A stretch of DNA of 64,000 nucleotides, taken from NCBI GenBank assembly GCA_030762935.1, contig CM060900.1, positions 286,040,784 to 286,104,783 of the forward strand. The letters are read 5' to 3'. The position numbers and the translations under genes are program-made. The notes under the pieces are model-generated. The model did not search any database and was not told where the DNA came from. It saw nothing but the letters and a program-made list of their open reading frames with translations. This stretch comes from Hymenopus coronatus. Its lineage: Eukaryota; Arthropoda; Insecta; Mantodea; Hymenopodidae. This document shows, in pieces, positions 44,401 to 55,714 of the stretch. Each line of letters starts with the position of its first letter. Position 1 is the first letter of the stretch.

Positions 44401-45259
44401 TTAAATCGGGATTTAATAGCACTTTGAAAATAGGGTATTCGAATTCAAATTAATACACGATTCACTACATTAATCTTTTCTCGCTCCACCATCCTAAAGT
44501 GTCAAATGCGCACTATTCCCTGACTCTTGTCATTCTGGGAATTTGGTTGCAGGCCTTGTCTACCTGGTTGCCAAATGTTGACAGCAGGAAAGAGCGGCGA
44601 AATCGTAAGATGAGTCTAACAATATCAGTGTTTCGGAGAAGTTACGCTTACAAAACTTGGGTTCGAGAGAAACATATATCCTATATTTTGTGTTAACTAC
44701 GCCATTAAATATAATAATATCAATACTTATGTTGTTTTACAATTGTCTGACAAGATGATTGGCTCATTGCGAGTATTCGAAAAATAAACTAATCAATGAT
44801 AGAAACCCGAAAAAAGAAAAAGTTTCCTATTCATTGCAAGCAAAATTTCATTTGGATCTGTAGTTTCAAAGCGTCACTCTACTGGTCAATCATGGCGGAG
44901 GGTTTGATTATGAAGTTTATATTATTAAACTATAGTGCTTATTAGATATATCATATATTTAAGTTTAAAGTACCAACGGTTCCTGTAAATCACCATGTAT
45001 TTAGTAATCAATCCTCCATAGGTATGAAAATGAATCTGAAAACCAATATTTGAATTTTTTTTTTTTTTTTTTGCACAAGCCGTGTGTAGGGCTGGAGTTA
45101 AATAGGTTGAGTAAGACTGACAAATTTAGTGCCATAGTCGGGATTGGAACTGGGAAATCAGTGTGGTGCAAAACCCAGTTGTGGCATTGAATGTATGAGT
45201 CTGGATCTATTTATCCAATATTTTTAAATTCCTATCAACGGGAACATGTAATAAGAATT
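44401..45259. other. Centre of the large inverted repeat
   Basis: About 860 bp between the arms, possibly including further, weaker inverted similarity. A T run is at 45055-45072. No gene is visible. Confidence 0.5.
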
Positions 45260-45835
45260 ATTATATGGTTTCAAGCATTTCAGCTTCATTTGTCTGTCAT
45301 TAACAAAAAGCATCTAAAGAAATATATACCTCACATTGGAAACTGCGATATAAATGTTTGTTCTAGATAATCTACCATTTTCATCCCCTAAACAAATCTA
45401 ATTAATATTTAGAAACAAAAGCAAAATATTTTCCCTTTCTCAGAGTATTACGAACTTAACGACTTGCAAGGAAATTTGTTGCAAAGTTAGCAACAGAGCA
45501 CCACTTTATATTAGGTGAATAGAGCATAACCCTCAACTGCAAAATAGCCGAGGTTGCTGCGTCGATATCCATAAATTCAAAAGGAGCAGCAGGTTGTGGT
45601 TCGATCCACAGCTCCCACGTGCTGATTTTCTGAAATGGAACATTAACAAACGTCTTTAATTCCTTGAGATTACATATTGTCATCAGAAATAAAGAATTAG
45701 GATAGAGGCACACTTCTAAATAGCCAGTTAATGAGCACATGGCAACATTGTAAAGTGCTGTAAATGCAAAGGTTGCTTCACGTTCAAGGAGTCCACAACT
45801 GTATTGTGCCTGTTGTGAATATTCATAACATAAAA
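45260..45835 (-). repeat. Right arm (inner part) of the large inverted repeat
   Basis: Reverse complement of 43840-44400 with moderate divergence. The two arms even retain a similar short frame: TGCLEVCHYPDSPFLMT in the left arm and TGYLEVCLYPNSLFLMT here, both ending KELK/EELK-FVNVPFQ. The frame has no known domain, and its conservation may only reflect shared ancestry of the repeat. Confidence 0.8.
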
Positions 45836-46164
45836 GCTGTTAAATGGAGACTGGAAAAGCCGTACTTAACTTAGTCTATAAGATCGCCACTGGTAGGCGC
45901 TGTGTAGGAATAGTAAGAAATAAAGAGGGATGACACCACCGTGACAATCACGGAATGGAGGGTAGAGCGCAACGGATGCGAGTATAAAAGGACAGCGGAC
46001 CGGTTGATAGGAAAAAAAAAAATAAATAAAATAAGAGGGCAGTCAGTTTTCAGATACCAGAACGTTAACAACTCTGGTGGTGGCGTGACTCAGTTTATCT
46101 TGACACCCACTAGTATTTTTCATTAAGTACCTGCTCCCCGATCCCACTTCATGGTAACCCATGC

Positions 46165-46385
46165 CAAAGTCGACGATCCCGTTCTGCATTTGAACTCTTC
46201 AGGGTTGCACCTGATTGCGTGTCTCGATGCAGTTCTGCGGAGCTTACTGGGCATGAGCACCTCCAGTGGCAGCCTTCTCCACCTAGCTGACGATCCCGGT
46301 CGTTATCTAAGAGGTCACCAAGTTTTATCCCTCGGCGCGTCTCTCGATACCATTCTGTGGAGCCTACTAGATGAAAAGGACCCCG
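46165..46385. repeat. Imperfect two-copy direct repeat, period about 118 bp
   Basis: 46171-46260 and 46289-46378 align: GACGATCCCG, then CTCGATGCAGTTCTGCGGAG versus CTCGATACCATTCTGTGGAG, then CTTACTGGGC versus CCTACTAGAT. The frames open on both strands here are a consequence of the repeat and a local GC rise. Confidence 0.7.
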
Positions 46386-47213
46386 TCTACCCACTACAAC
46401 TCTTCCGACGTGGTAGAATTGACCGCGCAGCCCCGAAGCAAACACACCGGCACGGCGCATACAACAGTGATATTAAGTTATTTATTTCCTTTTATTTGCT
46501 ACCTTTTAGAATGCATTTCGTGATCACCAGTACAACTTTATTCTATTAAATGCTTTCCTTTGCTATATAATATATTAAATTTATTATCTCTCGTTACGTT
46601 TGAGTCCCATTCTCACATAGCATTTATCACGGTAATTATTGTTTCTGGGCTATGGAGGTGAATAAGGAAACTGGTTGGATCCAAGGTGTGCGGGGAGAAA
46701 CCTGAGTGAAACTCTGCTACTGGTTTCTAAGTGCCCTTTACTTCCCCGCATGTAATGTTTCACTTTACTCCTGGCCGTCCAAAGTGCAAGAACTCATTCG
46801 CCTCCCCAAAACAAAACCGATGACAAATTATATTGTGCTGTTCCACCTTCCCTTCGCGCTAATCTCCCTATTAAATCCCTTCTCCTGTGAACAAACTTTT
46901 TCACATCGCGGACTAGTAACATCTCATTTTGCTATGGGCTACGACTCGACGTGGGTTCACTACATGTTGTCAGACTTATAAGTGTCGATGTGCACCCCGT
47001 CTTTCCCGAAGCTCCCGCGGCTAGACAAGAGTCTATCCGCCGCCCCTTTTCTAGAATTTGCCTAGGTTTTTGCTATCTTCATTACTTTCACCGATTTTAT
47101 TGGCCGAAACTGTGTTGCATTTTTACATTTTGTCGCGTTTTCAATGGGTCTCATGATTTTAGACGCCATGCTATGTCCTTACTGCTATTAAAATTTTAAC
47201 GCGCCTGATTACA

Positions 47214-47219
<6 letters not shown>

Positions 47220-47287
<68 letters not shown>
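47220..47287. repeat. (TG)n microsatellite
   Basis: About 34 uninterrupted TG units. Confidence 0.98.
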
Positions 47288-47289
<2 letters not shown>

Positions 47290-48959
47290 TGGAGCGTGAA
47301 TTTTGTTTAGGGTTTTTCCCTTCATTGCTTATAGCTGAGTTTCTGCATATCAGCTCATTTTGTTCGCTAGCTTACTTTACACCTTTTCTTTCTGAACTCA
47401 CGATCTTTCGTGTTTCGAAGCGATTTGATATCATGTTCCTTTTCCCGTTTTAATATAGCTAACATTGTTTAAGTAGTTTTGATTCTGTTTTAATTGTGAT
47501 TGTATTCTATTTGTTACTTTGTTTCTTTTCTTAAACTTACTCATTTTATTCGCGTTAATTTTCATTCTTGTATATTTAATTTGTTGTATTTCATTCGTTT
47601 TTTTCCATGTTTTTATTATTACGTTACTGTTATTTGTCTGTCTAGTTTTATCACTTCACATTGTATTTGTGTCCTATTACTGCATAATTAACTATAAAGG
47701 AATGTAATCATGCTGAGTTCAATCTACATTTCTAAAGACATTATTTTCGTATTTTGTTCCTGTAGTATTTGAGTTAAATTCCTATCTAGTGAGACCTTCT
47801 AACATGCAGGAGAAAGAAATGCTTTATTATATCATTCGCAGAGCTAGGAAGTTCGTACCGTTTGCCGTTCCTTATACTGCTTCGGACTGCCTCGCTGCAT
47901 CAAAACAGGTGATAGATAAGAGTGCATGGTGGAGAGGTAAACAAACCTGTTGTCAAGTAATCTGTATTGTTTCCAGAGAACAAAAAACAATCACGAGACA
48001 GTCGTATAAGCATACCTTTTTAGATAATTACATACAGCATACAAATTATTATGTGTGATTCAAACTGATTTCTATTTATGAACATTATGAAAACATCCAA
48101 GTAATTATAATACGCGTTGAAATATTTACTGATCGAATTTTAAATACTGTCCAAATAATAAAATTAATTTCTTTAATGTCTTCAGATTCTTACTAGATAA
48201 AAACGAAAGCAGGAATTAAACTAAATCTTTACTTACTTGCAGATGCATTACTGAAAACTATATGTACTTCTGAAGCCTTTCAAATGTAAACCTCGTTCTA
48301 CATTCCGACAAACAAAGTTCATAATGCGGAAAAGTTTATTCCACTTTGCATGATGTGATGGGGGCATATTTGAAATATTTTATCAGTTCCGTTTCAGTAT
48401 CACCAAGAAAATAGCATTTGTTGGGATCTAAAAGTGCAGCTTGTATGCGATACATCACACAGAACCCTGCATTCTTTTCAATTACACTTTTCATTTTCAT
48501 CTTTATTTCTGGCAGGATGGTCGTGGATTGGCAGATAGTTTTTCCACATGTCGCACAGATTCAGTTAAGCTCCATACCTCTGGACTGTAACAGTGTGATA
48601 GTTGTAATTTAACTCTTTAAAATATGCACACTCAATAATATACTTCTGTGAAACGGTTCCATTACTAGACGTTTGACGGTTTGTTTACTAAAACTGCCAT
48701 CGGTTTTTGAAAAAGCATATGCATATGTACACTGCTAGAAAACTTATTATGATTGTAAAACAAATTAATTTGGCTCACATTTGAGCACATCAAGATGTTA
48801 TTCGAACGCCTTCCTTCGTACTAACGTGGCTCTGTGTTATGCAGTGACACCTGTTTTGCAGTAATGGGTTGCACTCTTCGTTGACCTATGCTCGCACAAG
48901 TAGCACCTCAAGGTATTGCCAATTCCGGCTGCTCTTGCTGTGCATAATGAAATTGGTAC

Positions 48960-49830
48960 GAACGTCCTAGTCCTGATGATTTATAAGTTAATATAAGCAT
49001 TAGTAAGGCATGGCTGCAATAAATAATTTAACCTGATAATAGTATTCGAGAATTATAGACAAACTATTTTAAATGTGGTTGTTTAAACGAAAATATTGAT
49101 TTTGGAAGAAATGTTTACTGGTTGAGGTATGCGTATTTCCCTGTTTTATTTTCAGCATTTACAGTTCATGTTTTATAAAGTATTCAGTTGTAAACTTTCA
49201 ATCGCATCGCAGCGTTCATAAGACGGCGGCAAATATTACAACACTATGCGAAATAAAACTAACCTGTAATTTGCTGTTCTATGGGAGGATTTTCATCAGA
49301 GGGAGGTTTCATTAAAGTGTCAAATTTATATTTTGAACTGGTCACGAAAAATAAAGATTTAAAAAATAAAATACACGTAGGCGTTTAGGAGATTCGATCC
49401 ACCCCGCGATTTGTCTGTTAGTCCACGGGGGCAGGCTCTAACCGCTTCAGCTCTTCTAACTACGCTCCCAATTGCTTTTGATTAAACTTATCTTTGTAAG
49501 CGTAGCACCCAACACTAGGAGCGTTTTACTTCAATTTATACTATTTATTCGAAACACAATAACATGTTTTCTGCAAGTGTATTGAAGATAAATTTGCAAT
49601 AATTTCCCGTTAGTCTACAATGAGTGCTGAAATATTGGTTTCCAAAACTGCGAGTTGAGCCGATGACTGCCATGCTCACTTGAACACAAAGGGAAGGGAA
49701 TCATATGGCAAGTTTTATTCTCATACCACCCATGCAGTAACGCCTGAGAATTAGCGGACAAATCGAGCGCTGGGTATTTGTGAAAGATAGTTCACATTTT
49801 ATGCTATACTGTGCTTCATAATATCCTTCG
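48960..49830 (-). repeat. Right arm (outer part) of the large inverted repeat
   Basis: Reverse complement of 42715-43570. It includes a tRNA-like stretch on the minus strand at 49470-49385 (AAGCGGTTAGAGCCTGCCCC and GGATCGAATCTCC). The left arm's equivalent at 43065-43160 is more degenerate. The repeated unit may therefore contain an embedded SINE. Confidence 0.78.
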
Positions 49831-50813
49831 TAATCGTGGCTGATGCCAGACATTTTCGTTACATTATTCTAATTGAAAAGGTTAAATACACACGCGCGTG
49901 CGTGTTTTGAGCGGCAATTTTTGGCTTCTCGGCATCTGATTTTACGTCTTAACATCTGTTATTTATCCTTAACAGTAAGATACCAGAATGTTTTCTGTTT
50001 CAGTTTAATTATTATTTGTATATATTTAAATTTCAGCTAAGTCGACTGCTCCCAAACAAAAACAAACGGATAAAAATAAATATTTGAAGAGAAGAAGAAA
50101 TTCTTAGGGTTATAATTTATATGAACTCAAATTATTTAACCACGTATATAATTAAAATTAATGATTATTTGTTCTGAATGATGCTTCATGTTTTAGCAAT
50201 GATGTAGTTTGACTAGCGATAATTAGCATCAAAGAGCATTTAATCCAGATGGGTTATAGAAACAACACTTCGCTATAATCATCAGCTGGTGGTTTTATTG
50301 CTCCAGTTTCTATAATGGTACTCGCATTAATCAGCGAAGGTTCCCGTAAAGTGCACATTTTTCCTCCCTCTGTTCATCTACTTTTGGTGACTGTCGCTAG
50401 TTTTTTTTTTTTTCAATTGTATGTAATGACCAACACGGGTTGCGTCATCAGTTGGACTCTTGATTCCCCCAGCTCGTGTAGAAGATACGTCTCTCGCAGT
50501 ACATTATCACTAGTGGCTGTGGCAGGTTGTGGCCAACTCTCAACACACGATGATATTTCACCGTGGGATTATATGTTCAATCCTCTTTTTGAGCGCCTTT
50601 GGTAAGTTTACTGTCTCTCTGCTAACGTTCTTCTTTCTAAATATTACTTGTTTTTTCTAATTATAGTTATTTTCCTGAATTCTGTTTCTTCTTTATCTCC
50701 TATCGCGTTTTGGATGCAGACAATTACTGGTTTTAAATTATCTGTGGATATGTAACAGTTCATAAGTGAACTGATAGACGCATCATGAATAACAGAGAAT
50801 CATAAAAGATATA
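49831..50813. other. No recognised feature
   Basis: About 980 bp. The plus frame at 50315-50605 (96 codons) has no recognisable motif. Confidence 0.5.
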
Positions 50814-50827
50814 TGACAGACACTTGC

Positions 50828-51059
50828 GGAGGACGATGGATTTTTTCGGGCGTAAAAATCCTTAGCATGGCTTCCTTTGGAAGGGAAGTAAAGCTGTGGG
50901 TCCCGTGTCGTAGATTTACGGCACGTAAAAGAACCTCAAGCCTGATAAGAGAGGCCTCTGAGCAAAATTAAGCGATCTTTCACGCCCAATATAGAATGGG
51001 ACGCTGAGAAGCAAAGCAGTTAAAGAGCGTCCATAAATAACAGGCCATTTCATTTCATT
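50828..51059 (+). mobile_element. tRNA-derived SINE, family C, 5'-truncated, 14-bp TSD
   Basis: The family-C body, starting just after the B-box position (GGAGGACGATGGATTTTTTC) and ending TTAAAGAGCGTCCATAAATAA plus a short (CATTT)n tail. TGACAGACACTTGC is repeated exactly at 50814-50827 and 51060-51073, giving firm ends. The short ATTTC-type tail is informative about the partner LINE, which must recognise this 3' end. Confidence 0.92.
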
Positions 51060-51073
51060 TGACAGACACTTGC

Positions 51074-52665
51074 ATTTAGCTGTTAATTTTTGCAATGCAT
51101 TTCGTGTACGGGGCCCATTTGGCTCCTGCTGTTTTCTTTGATTACAAACACAATTTTAAGGACACGCTTCATATGTTTTTAAATGCCCATTTAAGTACAA
51201 TTTTCTGTTGCTACTCTAGCATGCATAAGTATCAAAACAAATATAATATTTCAATGTAATTATTGGTTTTGCTCTTATTATTGTAAATAATCGACTGTAT
51301 TTTCCTTGTAGTAGCAAACGTTTAAGCTGTCTTATTCAAAATTTAAAGTTCTACGCTAAAATTTATGGAGCTAAGGAATAATGCAAGCTACCATATGCCT
51401 TCCATTTTAGATATTTCTGCGATGTATTGTTTATCAGTTTGTTTTGGAATTGAGGACTTATTTGCATCTTTAGTTTTGAGAGAAGAATTCCTACACTGAA
51501 GAATAAACACTGGGCACAGTGTATGGAACTTCTTTGCCCAACTGCAGTTCATTCTTGCTGCTTGAAGCTACACGTAATTACCAGATAGAGTCATGGGATC
51601 AGTAATGCAGTCAATTTAGCAATTGAGCAGTAATCGGCGTAAGACATCTTCACGAGATCCCATTGATGCTAGTGCAACAACCTAAGTTCTGCTGTCCATA
51701 ACATTAAACATGTTATATAACTTTGATTAAAGCTCTTAAATCACAGGTACACAATATCATTTTCATTTAAATGCGCAAAATCCTTTACGTTATCTTGTAT
51801 CTTAATCACTATAAAAATATTTTCAAACTTTGCTTTTCAAATACATCCTCATTTGGTTAAATATTCGTTAGCACAGCTAAATATTTGTCGTAGTCTCCTT
51901 TAATGGGGATGTATTATGAGTGTAATTTCTTCGAAATTCTTCTTCGATTTACTAAATGGTAAACTTTCAGCTGCATTTCTCTCAGCTCACGTAAGCTCAA
52001 TGCACTGTGTGAACGTGAATTTAAAATGTATAGAAAATTATTGTTCAACTTGGACAGAAAAGTAGTGCAGTTAGTATTATTGTAATAGTTCCTTAAATGT
52101 GTATTTTTTTCCTTAGATTCTGATATGTTACTAACTGATAGTAGATCCATAACATCGATGCGCAATTTTCTTTGTGGCCCATACAATTTATGAGCGAAAT
52201 ACTGAGTAAAACATGGCGATTCGGATGGATTCATCCTCCAAATATATTCCAAGTCTTATGGGTTTTACTTTTACTAGTTTGTAAAACCTTACTTGCAAAT
52301 CACAAACGTAGCGTTGCTGAGCTGTTGCCTGGTTTTGGTGGGTAACACAGATTGTAAGGTATATTTAACTATACAATGGCCTTAAAGCATTTGGGACCTC
52401 TCTTCTCCTTTACAGTTTTTATGCTTTGTACACTTAAGAAGCTCCCGTTGGTTTTCATTCGCACTTATGGCTTCATTATAGGTCGTAGCCACTATTATAC
52501 CACATAGAAAATATGAGCGAAATATACTCATATTTCATGACTAATTATGCTTATTGGTTTTTCCCTTTGCCCCCTTCTCACTTCCATACGTGATGATCCG
52601 GATTTGGTATTTTTGTTATTCCGCCATTAGATTCCCTTTATGGTAACCCACTGGTCTGTTACAAA
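51074..52665. other. No recognised feature
   Basis: About 1.6 kb of AT-rich sequence. The minus frame at 51914-52252 (112 codons) has no motif I recognise. Confidence 0.5.
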
Positions 52666-52669
52666 TAAT

Positions 52670-52733
52670 GGCGCTAAGCCGCAAAGCGTAGTCCAAGGTG
52701 GAAGGTGCTAAGCCGCAAAACGTAGCCAAGGAA
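52670..52733. repeat. Short two-copy direct repeat
   Basis: GCGCTAAGCCGCAAAGCGTAG and GTGCTAAGCCGCAAAACGTAG (each cited here by its first 20 or so bases) lie 33 bp apart in otherwise ordinary sequence. Confidence 0.75.
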
Positions 52734-55245
52734 TCTGTGAAGCTGAACCCCAATGACCCAAGAGGTAGTGAAGACCTCGGCAATCTAGCGGATTTCAAAT
52801 CTGGACATGTTAATATTTTCTCAAGTCCGGATGGCCTGTGGAAGATTTACCCCTCTTTCATATGCATGTGTCAAAACCTAAAGAAATATCTGCGTGATTA
52901 TACCTAAATTCCTTTTATTTACTATATCATGAGAAAAAGCTTTAGGATTTAAGCGTTATATATTACAGGTCGTGAACTATTAGAAAAAGTAAAGTCTAAT
53001 AACGCAAATGTACTTACTTTTTCCTATGGGGGAAGCTCCGAAGACCCCATGTTTGCAATAATTTCACTCTGTGCGTACTAAGATTTCCTCCAACACTCGT
53101 GTAAGCTTTGCCTACCAATAATTATATCTATACTATGGAAGTAAGGTATTTACTAGAGAGAGCATTAAACATACTTCTTTACGGATAAAATCGACTGCGT
53201 ATAAGTTGCCATATTGGATACCTAGATTCAACTGTGGGGTATCTATATAACTGTAGTGTAATTAATAGCATTAGAGGTCAAAACATGGAATACACTATTT
53301 GTGATAACGCCAAACGGTCTGAGAACAATTTTGCTCTCGCAGCTGCGTAAATTCCATAGACTCTGCATGTGAGAAACGTTTGCGAACCACTTCGTTTGTC
53401 GATGTAATCTGTAAATAATTATTTTAACGTACCAAATGTGATACATGCCCCTTAGCAGTTCCACGTTCAAGGCCTAATGTGTTACTTAAGTGCGTTAAGA
53501 GTGCTTGGATGGAAACTTCAAGATACAGCAGGCGTTAGGTATTTAACAGATGACGGTTACAAGCTGAAGCCGTGGGTTGGCAGGGGGGGCGGAGATTAAA
53601 TTTCTTAAACGAAAGTGAAGTCCCTTTTGTATTTAATTTTGTAAACAGAAAGAAAGCAATGATAGGAAAAATATTTATTATCCTACTACCTGTGATCTCC
53701 ATAAGTAAGGTTAGTATATCGTGTAGTGGCAATTATTGAATAAGCACAGCATTAATAGCAGATGTTAACAATGTGATAATCTCAAGTGGTATTATTTACT
53801 TTTTTCCACCTACAATACAGGGTTGGTTAAACTTTCAGACATACATAGGTGTAACACATTTGTCTATATCTGGAATACCAACTATTAATAGCAATTATAT
53901 TTAAACCTCATCCTCCGGATACAGATTTTTATGGGATCCTTTTAGTTTTAAAACATATTCAAAATCAAAGTTGAAGCATATTTCTTTCACTACCAACCCA
54001 CATTCTACCGATCTTTCACTACAAATTTTCTGGGCTTGGCAAAGGGAAGGTAATTGTTTACAAAGGCTACAGCAAACCATGACACATTGCGGTCTAACAC
54101 ACATGATTCTCCAGATCTGAAGACACCTCTTACAAATTATTATGTCCACATACAATTTCCGGTTTCTACAAATAAACAGTTTGTCCTTTTATCAGTAAAA
54201 TGTTTTGGGCACAGTTCACTTCCTTTTCCTGTAAAATGTTGAAGGCATAGCTCAGTTCTTTTGTGAGATTGCCGCTGCTTTTGTTACTGTAAGTGTTTAG
54301 AAATCTGAGCAATGCTTGGAAACTATGAAATATACAGCCATAATATCGTAATAATGAAAAAATCGCTGGACTGAGCATAAAGTTTCATTGGTCATAACTA
54401 TACTGATGTTGATAGGGTATTTTTGTTTATTAGAGCGTAAGCAGTAACGTTGCGTTATACCGTTTTAAAGAGTAATATGTAACTACACGCTTCATTATGC
54501 ATTCCCGACTTACACACCCATTATGGCGGTTGAACTAGCACATGACAGCTCGCATTCTCAATACACGGTAAGCGATCCAGTGTACCCGTGATCAGTAAAC
54601 AGTTCAAGGCGAAAGATTGTTTTAAATGATACTATAGGAATCATTAGCGACTACCTCTTTGTCACTATTTTAATACTCTATTAGTTAAGGGAACTTAAGC
54701 TAAGTTTTTGTAACCCCTCAAAGGGGTTGCACCCATAGATGAATTTAAAATTATCCTTGAAAACCGGTTGCTTTAATTAAGAGTGTAGTTATTCAAAATA
54801 TGCCGGGAACTTTTGAGAAAAAAACTGAGACTCAGGGATTTATGAACACGCCAAGGAAAATGTGTGTGGCATAAGTCTCGTTTACAAAAGAAGCCAGAAG
54901 TAGGCACATAGAATAGTATCCTTGAGATGAAATGTGCTACAGGCAGAAGGAAGATATGGATGCTTTAAAATCCCGCTTGCTGATTAGTTACACTAGGAAG
55001 AGCATTATAACTTTTTTATGCGGACTGAAAGTACACATCGGCCAAAGCTTAGCCATGCCATTTTCGAAAATGTTCAGATTTCAACCCACCCCCTTCTCAC
55101 ACAACGGACGATACCAAAAACAAATTGAAGGACTCCGGAAACCTACAAAAAGTCTTCGTAACAAACCAAAGCATGCTTTCTAAGAATAATACTACTGATT
55201 AACCACCATTATCACGTTTCCATGGGGAGTTCAAATCGATCTGAG
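52734..55245. other. No recognised feature
   Basis: About 2.5 kb up to the I-like LINE. No frame above 84 codons and no repeat that I can identify. This is the pre-insertion flank of the LINE. Confidence 0.5.
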
Positions 55246-55253
55246 TCCAGATT

Positions 55254-55714
55254 AAGCCCCCCCAGGGGCCTACTACGGTAGGTACGGGTTAGGCGCACCC
55301 GGGGTCCCGAGCCACCTTGACTCCCTCTGTGGGCAGCCTCAGAGTGGTGAGGGAGTCAGAAGGTCAAAATGCCCACCCACGTGTAGGCCGTGCGTGGAGA
55401 CCCGTGTCGGTGAAAAGGAATATCATGGTTGGTTGAGGGTTGCGTACCTGAGCCTGGGCTTCTGTCTTTCAGTAACTGGGGAGGGTGCGCAGCCTAATAC
55501 ACCGCTTTGGTTTCTGATTTGCCTAAACGGGAGGCTAGGGACTAACCCACCCCTAGTCAATCGGCCAGGACTAGGTATTACACCGAACTCCAGGGTGAGT
55601 GGGACGGCGAGCCCGCTATATCCCCTGTGTAACCCTGTCACCCCAGTGGGGTGACCCCTCGTTGGGCTCCGTGGTGGGTGGGGAGCACTGGGGGATGAAT
55701 TTATACCATTTTTT
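55254..55714 (+). promoter_or_regulatory. 5' leader of the I-like LINE (putative internal promoter)
   Basis: A GC-rich stretch that begins exactly at the target-site duplication with a C run and CAGGGGCCTACTACGGTAGG. LINE 5' leaders normally hold an internal RNA polymerase II promoter; I see no specific initiator or downstream element that proves it. Many CC/GG pairs suggest secondary structure. Short frames in it are not thought to be coding. Confidence 0.5.

Larger units (their letters stand above)
45870..48950. other. About 3 kb present in the right arm only
   Basis: This stretch interrupts the right arm of the inverted repeat and has no counterpart in the left arm near 43570-43840. It starts near a GC-richer segment with a TATA-box-like GAGTATAAAAGG (45979-45990), contains the two-copy repeat at 46165-46385 and a (TG)n tract at 47220-47287, and is otherwise AT-rich. 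No transposase, RT or LTR was recognised, so its nature is open. Confidence 0.5.

Noticed and set aside
46149..46549. Frames of 103 and 132 codons on opposite strands
   Set aside because: They coincide with a two-copy direct repeat and a local rise in GC; no domain and no splice context.
47220..47453. Frame beginning with a Cys-Val run
   Set aside because: The run is the (TG)n tract; the rest has no motif.
55394..55654. 86-codon frame before the LINE ORF
   Set aside because: Lies in the 5' leader, Pro/Gly-rich because of GC content; no gag motif.
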